From Rhipicephalus microplus (Eukaryota > Arthropoda > Arachnida > Ixodida > Ixodidae): 64,000 nt of DNA. The first letter of the stretch is position 1, and each line of letters opens with the position of its first letter. A program made the position numbers and the translations under genes. Below are positions 55,188 to 64,000 of the stretch, one piece after another. Location of the stretch: contig NW_027464588.1 of assembly GCF_043290135.1 (NCBI RefSeq), positions 4,579,501 to 4,643,500 on the forward strand. The letters run 5' to 3'. A model generated the notes under the pieces. That model made no database searches and was not told the origin of the DNA. It saw nothing but the letters and a program-made list of their open reading frames with translations.

Positions 55188-57300
55188 GTGGACAGCCCTG
55201 TCTGTGTTGAGGCACGAATTCGGGACCCTTTTGTTGATAAGCTATTTTTTCTCTCTGTGTTTCTCGATGAAAAAAAGGCGTATTACACTGCATTGTGTTT
55301 TGGCATATCACGAGACCTGCAACATTTAGGGGCGTGGGGTACATTGCTAGCAATTATCGAAAGTTACTTGTCCAACCAGACTTTTCATGTTCGTGGGGGC
55401 ACTGTCTTATCCCGGATATTTGTCAAACAACTAAGAGTGCCACAATGAGGTGTTTTGAGTTGTATGCTTATTATAGCAACTCCCTGCGCCTGTATATCTT
55501 GCGCAATATGTCTTATTGCACATATCACGATGATGTACGTGTCGTTTTAGTTCATGCAACCTCTCAGTATGTGAACTTCAAGCCCAATGAGGTGTGAACA
55601 AGGTTTTTCAATAAGCAGTCAGGGGCCTAGCCAGGGGAGCCACACCGGGTACCAACCCTCCTTCCTCCCCCTCCCCGAATATTGTTTCTCACCGTGGTAT
55701 AGATAGCGAAAATGGCCATTTTAACCGGGTGCTCCTCCCAAAGTCAAGGTGGTCCCCCCCCCCCCTAAAAAATAAAAAATTTCTGGCTCTGCGCCCGGGC
55801 AGATCAAGGAGGTTTTAAACTCAACGTGCGAAAGAGCACTTGCGTCTTGTTCTGCCGAAACAGGGCCTCAACCTCGACACCGACAATGACCTGCTTGGTC
55901 AACGCCTGTTTGTCAAGACTGAGCATAAATCTCTTGAGCTATTATTGACGCAAGACTAGCCTTAAAACCATACACGAAATATTTTTTGAAAACTAGCTAT
56001 ATAAAAACCAAGAGTATTTTGAGTGTTGTCAAGAAATCCTTGAAAAATTCATATAAAAGCCTTGTACACACGCGCCTAGATTACGGTGGTATAACCTACC
56101 AGTTTGCAACACCATTAGCCTTAAATATGCTCGACCGTGCCCACCAAATGCATTCGCCTTTCTGCAGGTGCTTTTCGAACTAGCCCTGTAGAAAGCCTGT
56201 ACGTAAGATCAAATGAATGCTCCGTCGCTCCACCTACAAGATGTTACATGTCTTTGCTGTACTTTCTGAAGGTTAAGGCAGGCGAGAAACATCCCCTTCT
56301 CCAGAATTATTAACTTGTCCAATTCTGCTTTGTTCAACAATCATCCTTGGCTGAGACAGCCCTACTGTCTCCATGTTAGGAGCCTCGCTGGGGAAACTGG
56401 CGTGCCATTCCTAGAGCACCATTTTAACGGCTCCTGCATTGCATACACCACATTATATTCACATTATAGTGGCAGATTATAGACACTGATTCCTCTTTCA
56501 TGGAAGTTGCAAAATATGCTACTACTGCAAGTATGCACACGCACTTCACTGAACTCCAATGCAAGTACACTTGCTTAGAGTTTTTTACCGATGCTTCAAA
56601 GTCTCACACTGGTGGGTCCTTTGTGACTGTTTGTCCATCTTTTTCTTATTCCAGTATTCTGCACAACAAAATAAGCATATTAACTTCAGAAGCCCTTGCA
56701 ATGTCTGTAACCGTCAAGCATAATAAAGAAATACAACTACAAACTGCGGTAATATACATGGATTAACTGAGCATAGTAACAGCTTCGAAAACTGTGAAAA
56801 ACGATAAAACCCTGTTTTTTTGTAAGTTTACTCTTTTTATTCACTATCTACGCCCTCAGACGGCATGTTGTAGTGGGCATTGGTGCCAGGGCACCGTCAT
56901 ATTGGAGAAATGTGTTCGCGGATGAGCTCGCTGCATCCGCTGAAGATAACGCTAGAGCTAACAGATCCATAGCTCTCCCTGCCCTTGATCTGTGGCCTTT
57001 TCTACGACAGGAGCTCAGGGAGTGCTGGCAGCTCCTATGAAATCGGCAAACGCCAAACGATTTGCATGTAATGAAACTAAGGTTTTGAAATCGGTGAACA
57101 GTATCTAGATAACGCTACACACAAGTCACACTTACCAAGCTACCCATAGGACACACACACAGCACACGTGCCTATCTACTGTTTCGCGGCAACCCACCCA
57201 TTCCTGAGATTTCAAAAAGCGCTCACGGTTCTCCACGTTCTCGTGCAGTGTATACAATTTAGATGCTGTAAGATAAAAGCACTTTTTATGGCCCTACCAA
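55188..57300 (+). pseudogene. LINE fragment: RT and RNase H, heavily decayed
   Basis: Begins in the RT palm with EKKAYYTALCFGI-type sequence (usual motif EKAYD), LLAIIESYLSNQTFHV and VLSRIFVKQ. It then has YCTYHDDVRVV, where the family has a YVDD-like motif, so a first-position change may be present. After an inserted MITE: GFKLNVRKSTCVLF and YKSLVHTRLDYGGITYQ. RNase H follows (CLEFFTDASKSH, with the first catalytic D). VVGIGARAPSYWRN and FADELAASAED near 56870-56945 are the RNase H end. Multiple stops and shifts. No endonuclease. Boundaries are set by the last recognisable motif. Confidence 0.85.
55619..55798. mobile_element. MITE inserted in the LINE
   Basis: The left end aggggcctagccagg and the right end ctggctctgcgcccggg form imperfect inverted repeats of about 15 bp. 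The interior is CT-rich and includes a C13 run. Flanking gcag (55615-55618 and 55799-55802) may be a 4 bp target duplication. The LINE frame is continuous in sense across the element, which supports a later insertion. Confidence 0.7.
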
Positions 57301-58269
57301 CAGCAGCTTTCACTACATCTTATCCTGTTCATCGGTAGGAACACACTTTTTGATCTCCAATAATTGTTCGAGTTATTTTTAAAGATCTACATAGTTTTCA
57401 CACCATATTCCATTCTGATTAGTTTTTTTTTCTTTTTCGTATTGCAAGCACACTGGGGACACCGGTTGGTCGCTTGCATTGCATTGTTCATTTGACAATC
57501 CACTTGCTGCGTCCCCGTAGCACAAATAGTGCACAGCATGATTCATTCTTACTCCATCACCGTATGGTTTGAAAGTTTCTTACTCGGTGCGAGCGAGCTG
57601 TCTTGCAAAGTAAAGTTTGTGACAGCAACGAGGCACGCTGTACTACTGGTGCGTGCATGTCGACAACCGTGACAAGAAGGCACTTGCCGAATCAATTTGC
57701 GCATCAGAGAGAGCGTGAGAAAACGATTAAAAGAAACCACCAATCAGGAAGCACATCTGGCTGCGTTAAAGCACTGAGCAAAGAATTCACAAAGCGTGAG
57801 ATCTGGGCAGCTATAACGACGGCCATTTCGCTTCGCTCGAAAGCATGGTTCACAAAGCTTTTGTATATTCTTGGCCCATAAATGATCTTGCTCCGGAAGT
57901 TCTGCGAGACCTTCTGCAAACGTGCTCTACGAGTGTTTGGACCAGGCATGGAACATCTTTTTACCTCTACGTTTGGTTGCCAGAACGCTTCGGTCTCCCT
58001 CTTTTTTTTTGCCCAGAAAGTGGAGAAGAAGGCGCAATCCTTAAAAATAATGGCTTTTTTTCCTCTTAAAGCTGGATCGAAACTACAGCTTGTGTGCTCT
58101 AAGACAGCGCATATACTCGCTTTCATCTATAACGCGCAAGGTTTAGGCAGTTTATTCTGAAACCTGATTGCTTTGGAATAAACGTACGAAGCCTTTTGAA
58201 CGCAACTGGTAATTGTGCTGTTGCTATTGATTCTCGTTCCACGTTCGTACTAGGTTATTGTCTGCATCA
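57301..58269. other. Unassigned sequence
   Basis: Overlapping ORFs up to 140 codons (57704-58126, minus) show no motif. Confidence 0.4.
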
Positions 58270-58495
58270 ATGAATGAGTGTCCATACGGTGCTCGGCTGC
58301 TGTTCGAAGGTCGCTGGTTGAATCCCGGCCCGGGTGGTCGCAATTTAGTGAAGAGGAAATGGTAGAGATCCGTGTACTGTGTAATATAAGCGCACGTTAG
58401 AGAACACCAGATGGTCAACATTTCCGAAACTATCCGCTACGCCATCTTTTATCATTATATCCTGGTTTCAAGCCTTTAGACGCCACATTTGGATA
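58270..58495 (+). mobile_element. Ruka-like SINE, strongly diverged
   Basis: Keeps cggtgctcggctgctg, gaatcccggcccgg, gcgcacgttagagaacaccagatgg and ccgctacgccatc in order with the consensus. It has many substitutions and no clean (atca)n tail. One of the oldest copies in the window. Confidence 0.75.
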
Positions 58496-59411
58496 GTATA
58501 CTGTGCTATTGTGAAAGGGGTCAACTTGTCACGTCAGATGGCAACGTCCTAGCGCTCCGACACAAGCGATTAATGGCGACACAAGTTAGTTACGCGAGAC
58601 CTTCGACATTACTAATTACTGTCATTTACTAGGTCTTATTCGATATCGGGCTGCTATCACCTATAGAAAAACTGGCTTTAAATAGCAACGTGCTCTCAGC
58701 AAGTGACTGTATTTAGGGCGTCTGATCAACACTCAACAATAACTGTGAAGAATTAAAAAAAAGCAGACAAGCACCCGTAGCACAAATGCACAGGAATGTC
58801 CACACGGATTTTTTAGAAAGAGAAGCTTCCCAGTTGCCGTAAAATTTTTCCTAATCTGGGGTTTGAACTCAAGGCTAATTGAACTAACGAAGAAGCTAGC
58901 AACTGAAAGCGCAATTGTGAATTCTTCAATAACTTGAAGCACAAGGACACAAGTATTGCAAATGAGTTATGCGGAAACTCGCAAAGTTGAACTTCTCGAA
59001 ATCCGCAAGGTCAAAACCCACAAAGTCGAAACCCCGGAACAGGATGAATTTTGTCGGCAACTAAGAAGTTTTTCTTTTTCTGAGAAATCTGCACGGATTA
59101 CCTTGTGGCTGTGTGCTTTCTGTGTTAAAATGTAAAAATGTCCTTTCGTTCAAATTTGTATATCCGTGTGTGCAAAACAAGTTAATTGATTTTTTTTCAA
59201 ACGTAATTTGTATTTGAAGGAAATATTTTAGTACAATGTAACAATTGTCGTTTACAATTCAGAAAATCTAAAACCGAAGACACATCGATTAACTGCTGAT
59301 ATTTCGTACACATATCACATGACGTATGTCCCAATTTAAGCTTTTGTTCGCGGGGCAACAAAAACAAAACGCAATACATATGCGCCCACACTTTACAGAC
59401 CAATTGAACAT
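58496..59411. other. Unassigned sequence
   Basis: Nothing recognisable on either strand. Confidence 0.45.
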
Positions 59412-61400
59412 ACTTATTTTTTTTCATATATACCCTAAAGACCCATTCTGGCATTACATAGGGGGGTTTAACTTGTACAATAAATTTGCAAATCAAAACA
59501 ATGTTATTGTACAATGAAAATGGTAAACAAAGCAAAATCCAGCTTAACAGGCAAAGACGCAGAAAGGGAAAAATGGTGACTTGAATGAAAACTCAATAAG
59601 ACGGGCATGGCTATAGTGCGAATAGGTATAAGTAAGTATACAGAATATTGCCATAAAGATAATAAAACAACAATGAAGGAAGAATAAGTTTAAGTGCATA
59701 CCTACAAACACGCATAAAGAGAAATCAGTCGTATGTCGAAGAAAATATTTAACTCGTTTATAAAAGCGGCATGATCAATGATTGAAGGGATGTCCCCCAG
59801 TAGTGTGTTCCAGTGATGTGTGGCTCGAAGTAATGGTGATTGCCTATACAAGTTTGTGCGTGAAAAGAAACGCTGTATTTTGAATTGGTGATAAACACGT
59901 TTGGAAATATTGTAAGGTGTGTTTATGTGGGCTTCACTAAAACAGCATTTACTATGATAAAATGTAAATCTTGCAGCTCTACGTTGTATTCATTCGAGTT
60001 GATCGACGAGATAGATTGATGGGTATACAGATGATGGATGAATATTCGATCTTTCAACGGACAAGTGTAATGTATGCTAGCTTTTTAGTGGTAGAGTTCG
60101 CCAAATGCCGGTTTCTTTTAATGAATCAAAGAGTTTTTGACGCCTTACTTGTTATATAATCTATGTGCTCATTCCACGATAGATCAGATGATAAATGAAT
60201 TCCGATGTATTTAAACTTGGACACTTTTTTTAATAGGGACAACTTGAATTTTATATTGGTTCAATTCTGTTTTATGTGCTCTTGCAAATGTCATGGCCTC
60301 AGTTTTGGAAGCGTTAATTTGCACTTGCCACTGGTGACACCAGAGGGCGAGATTATTAAGGTCGGACTGTACTTATTCGTAAGCTTTGGTGCTGTCAATA
60401 TTTTTGTAAATGATGCAGTCATCTGCAAACAATCTGATTGTAGATGATAAACCATGTCCAATGTTGTTTATGTAAACGATAAACAACAATGGTCCAAGGA
60501 CCAATCCACGTGGAACCCCGGACTTTACATGTGAAAGCGAAGATTTGTGTCCATTGACATAAACATATTGGCTGCGGTTGGTCGGAAAAGTGGTTATCCA
60601 TGTAATGATTTTGCTGTTCATGTTCAGATTCATTAACTTCATTATTCTGTGGATGTGTGGAACCGTGTCAAAGGCTTCTGGAAAATAATGAATACAGTGT
60701 CCATTTAAAACCAGCGAGAATGGCTTCGTGTAAATCTGTTATTAATGCAAACAGTTGAGCTTCACATGAACGACCGCGAAGGAAACCATGCTCATTGTTG
60801 GAAAAAAAATTTTGTTTCGACAGAAATGTCATGACAGTAGATGATGTGATGTGCTCTAGATACATACAACATAAGCCTGTTAGTGGAATGGGCCTGTAGT
60901 TAGATACTAAGGAGGAATCGCCGAATTTAAATAAAGGGACCATGCACGCAGTTTCCCAGGTGTCAGGAGCACATCCTGTATCGACCAATTGCTGAAAGAT
61001 GGCAACTACAATTGGTGATATAGCTGTTTTTGTTAGTTTCAACAGTATCGTGCAGATTTTATCTGGTTCAGGAGCTTAACTAACTAAAATGCAATCTATA
61101 GCAGCCCCTACACCCTCCAGAGTGATTATTATGTGAGGAATTGCAGTGTTTATTTTCGAGAAATTGAGATTCGGCGGTATTGGTTCTTCTGATGTAAAAT
61201 CCGTGCAAAAATAGTTTAGTTCGTCTGCAATATCTGATTGCAAAAGCGACTCACTCTTCTTTGATGATTTCGGACTCACTATTGCTCAAAACTTTTTAGA
61301 GTTGTTGTTTTTTAAGTTGTGACAAGTCTTAGTTGTAAACTTTCCTTTCGCTGCGTCGATTTCCGCTTTGCACTGTCTTGACTGAAAAGGTAGCCTGAGT
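59412..61400 (-). pseudogene. CR1-like LINE: reverse transcriptase and 3' UTR
   Basis: Minus-strand order: an endonuclease-RT linker (to 61400), SSLVSNYRPIPLTGLCCMY, NEHGFLRGRSCEAQL, then VPRGLVLGPLLFIVYIN, RLFADDCIIYKN with an intact catalytic FADD, and FKYIGIHLSSDLSWNEHI near 60210. The 3' UTR reads ccccctatgtaatgcc and gggtcttt-agggtat (59470-59412), the hallmark of CR1 3' ends in arthropods. The coding part has several stops and frame changes. The RT is missing its first part only slightly, but the endonuclease is absent, so this is a 5'-truncated copy about 2 kb long. Confidence 0.9.
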
Positions 61401-62989
61401 ACCTAGAGGGTAGTGCGAGTAGTACACGTTTGGTTCATTTCGCCACTCAAGTGTCTTTCATTTTCAAAGTCTTGGCTCAAGTTATGTGGGACACCCTTTA
61501 TGGACAAGAAATGAAGTTTTCAAAAGGTATAGAAGCCTGGTGCCCCTGGCTACGCTACTGGTGCTTTCACTATAACAGGCACCCCAAATAACATAAAACT
61601 CAGGCTTCATAATGCTCCTGTGTTGATGAGGGATGAATATGTACGAAGAACATCTAATGACACGGTTTTTATTGTCGTGTGAATACGTGGTCAGTTGCAC
61701 ATTTGAATGAACTTGACAAATTTGTTGAAGACTAACAAACACATATTTGGCATAAAAAATTTAAACACAGGCAGTGAAAAAGTAACCTTCACTGACACTT
61801 TGACTGCTCTCTACTTCAATACACAGTAGAGCTAGCTTTTTCATTTGCTTCTTCACACGCTCCGCACCGATATCAGCACTTATAGCGTGTGTTTTTAGAG
61901 CAACGAAGCATTTCATTGCGCCAAAACCGCACTCAGACGCAGGTGACCGCTGTAGTGCATCTTCCATGTACTTGCTGAAAACTCTGAAAGTGAGCTATAG
62001 CTACAAAAACTTCACACCGTAGGTTCTTCCAGCATCACTGCGTTTAAAAAGGGAGCCCAAGATGCCTATACTGGCGGCCCTTCTTCTCTAATTTTTTTAC
62101 CAAAAGATACTATTTGCTGCGTCATTGAAAGTGACGTGAAGTACTATTTCTTTTTAAGCCACAGCGAAAACCTAGAAACGTGCATTTGATAGATAGTGGA
62201 GGCAAATGTTGCATAATTTTTGATCACTTCATGTAATGAAAAAAACTATCGTGTATCCTAAACAAAAAAAGAATATTCTAAACAGACATTTAAATCGCGG
62301 CGTGGAGAACTAGCCTCTAAACGCTCCATTGGCCACTTTCGGTATGGTTACCGCCGCAATACTTGCTGTCAGACACCAGCGATGTTCTCTACCTCAAACA
62401 ATTAAAAGGAGCAACTACGCTGTTTTGTTCGGTAATCCGTTACGGCGATAACTTACTCGATACTTGCACCAGTAGGATGACTGAGTCAGACCAAACCGTG
62501 CCTCCGTTGGAGTCATATTGACGGTCGGCTTAGGAGTACTGACTCTTGGGGCGGAAACTTGGAGTATAAAAAGGATAGCTGAGATAAACTTTGAAGCTAG
62601 GCAGCGTGTGATGGTACGCAAAATAGCATAGCAGTGACAGATAAGAAAGCCGGCAGAATGCATCACGAAACGAATAAAGGTTCTGGTAATCAGTTGGTAT
62701 TGCCACGCACGTTCCTTATTGCACCCTTGTTCGATTCGGTTTTCGCCCACGAAGCTTTACAGCAATGCTCAGCATGAACTGTGCCTCCCTGTTCGAGAAG
62801 GTTCGCGATTACTGTAGATTGTTCTCTTAATATTGCGTGCAAGACACGAACACTGGAGGTTATTCGAAAGCTTTCGCAACCACAAGTGATAAGACTGGAA
62901 TATTAGACGGCACATGTATAAATGTCAACGTGCTTCACCGCTTGTTAGTTGACCGATGGCCGAGGCTGTGTTCATCACTTTCAGTGCCA
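61401..62989. other. Unassigned sequence
   Basis: Nothing recognisable on either strand. Confidence 0.45.
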
Positions 62990-64000
62990 AATTTTACTGC
63001 GGTAGTCTGATGTTTAGTCTCCTGGCGACAAGTTCAGCCAAACAATAAGGTCCCTCTTGTCGTATGTCACCAACTTCGACGTCTCGGACACGTGAAATTC
63101 GATGGAGGTGCTTCCCGGCCTATGCTCCGTACACCCCCCTGAAGCCGTGAGCCCAGCCCACATCATGAAGAAGACACCGATGCCGTCAGTGACAGTCGAG
63201 CCAGCCACAGACTGCAACATCCAAACCAAACTAGGACCCTTACTAGACAACACACGAGCTACGACGACGAAGCAAGCCACCATGATGACACCTGCGCAGC
63301 CTACAGCCCTCCTCGTCAGCGAGCAAAATGAGCCGCCTAAATTCCGACGGTCATCGTGCGAGGAACCGGAGAGCCGGTTGGAAGCGTATGGACGGGTGGC
63401 CGTCTTCAAGAATTAGAACAATGGAGAAAGCCCAGACATGTGTATACTTCTCCTTAGAAGACGCCGCAAAAACGTGGTCGAGAACCAAGAGTCGAATCTA
63501 AAGTCAAGAGAGCATTTCCGAACTAAGTTCCTGGCTATTTTCGCCAGCATCGTCAGAAAAGAGAAAGCCGAAACTCTTTTTGACTTCCAAACCTAACTAC
63601 CCAATGACAACGTCATGCTCTTGATGAAAGAAATGACCTGACTCTCCCACTACGCAGACCCCAAAATGCCTGAAAACAAGAAAGTTCGCTTCCTCATGCG
63701 AAGGTTTAAACGGGAACTTTGCGCGGGCTTGATGCGGCACCCACTAAACAGTGTAGAAGAGTTTGTCTCGGAAGCGTTTACTATCTAGAAGACCCTGGAC
63801 ATGTGACACCATCAGTAGAATCACAACTCAATGCCCCAACTCGCAGATATCGAAGGGCTCTGCTCCGCCGAGCTGCGGGAAACGACCAGTGCGATCGTGC
63901 TGGAAGAGCTGTGAGAGAGCCCTATTTGCAGATCGTGAGAAAGATAATTATGGCTGTTATCCAAACTTCGAAACTTTCTGCTCGAATAAAAATATTCACT
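62990..64000 (+). pseudogene. gag: Gypsy-type gag, decayed, running off the right edge
   Basis: An ATG at 63102 opens a 104-codon frame. Its end and the next frames give PPKFRRSSCEEPESRLEAYG, RHVY and EDAAK-W, then KVRFLMR-RFKRELCAGLMRHP near 63680-63740 and EEFVSEA, all in order with the tick Gypsy capsid pattern. After 63416 the frame changes several times and holds stops. A ctggcgacaag at 63020 could be a primer-binding site, so the 5' LTR would lie just upstream, but I cannot delimit it. Different family from the Gypsy at 6.3-11.8 kb. Confidence 0.75.

Noticed and set aside
5230..58495. Functional tRNA genes at the heads of the SINEs
   Set aside because: The A and B boxes are present, but the acceptor and anticodon stems do not pair properly and each head continues into the same SINE body.
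1..64000. CRISPR arrays, bacterial operons, ribosome-binding sites, hammerhead ribozymes
   Set aside because: No regularly spaced short repeats, no operon structure and no hammerhead core (ctgatga...gaaa with correct helices). The sequence is eukaryotic.

Overview
This window looks like hard-tick (Ixodidae, probably metastriate such as Rhipicephalus) nuclear DNA. The main evidence is at least nine copies of one tRNA-derived SINE that matches my memory of the tick family Ruka. Each has a tRNA-like head, the motif gtgctcagatttgggtgcacg, and an (atca)n tail. The LINEs and LTR elements are also of types common in tick genomes. The genus is inference. I recognise no host protein-coding gene, no functional tRNA or rRNA gene and no prokaryotic feature. 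The window is a gene-poor, layered transposable-element landscape.

Layout. 1-6 kb: a 3' LINE fragment and two SINEs in unannotated sequence. 6.1-11.8 kb: a complete but decayed Gypsy LTR retrotransposon (156-157 bp LTRs, 4-5 bp target duplication). It landed in the 3' target duplication of one SINE and later received another SINE inside gag. 13.6-14.76 kb: a ~115 bp tandem satellite interrupted by a MITE with ~57 bp inverted repeats. 14.76-19.52 kb: a second LTR element with SCAN-like gag, CCHC knuckles and protease, but no RT, RNase H or integrase; its protease contains a ~105 bp tandem duplication and its 3' LTR is truncated. 19.6-20.0 kb: a ~90 bp tandem repeat. 22.0-22.6 kb: a possible small inverted-repeat DNA element. 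23.14-28.48 kb (minus): a nearly complete, recent LINE with ORF1 and an ORF2 encoding endonuclease, RT and RNase H, bounded by a perfect 13 bp target duplication. 32.9-33.3 kb: a long inverted repeat. 35.7-37.4 kb: an RT-bearing LINE fragment. 39.1-39.9 kb: a CR1/jockey-type RT fragment. 41.2-41.5 kb: a different SINE. 43.2-45.6 kb (minus): an IS630/Tc1-type transposase pseudogene split by a SINE. 45.7-46.8 kb: a LINE 3' end. 48.8-50.0 kb: two SINEs. 53 kb: a (GT)n microsatellite. 54.3 kb: a further tRNA-headed SINE. 55.2-57.3 kb: a LINE carrying an inserted MITE. 59.4-61.4 kb: a CR1-like LINE (minus). 63-64 kb: a Gypsy gag running off the window.

The strongest result is a readable history of nested insertions, with target-site duplications dating them relative to one another. 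The freshest insertion is the 5.3 kb LINE, which has one in-frame stop and one frameshift. All SINEs of the main family lie on the plus strand. No cellular pathway can be reconstructed. The least explained structures are the pol-less SCAN-gag element, the two tandem arrays, the long inverted repeat at 33 kb, and the duplicated unit beside the transposase whose copies resemble that transposon's terminal inverted repeat.
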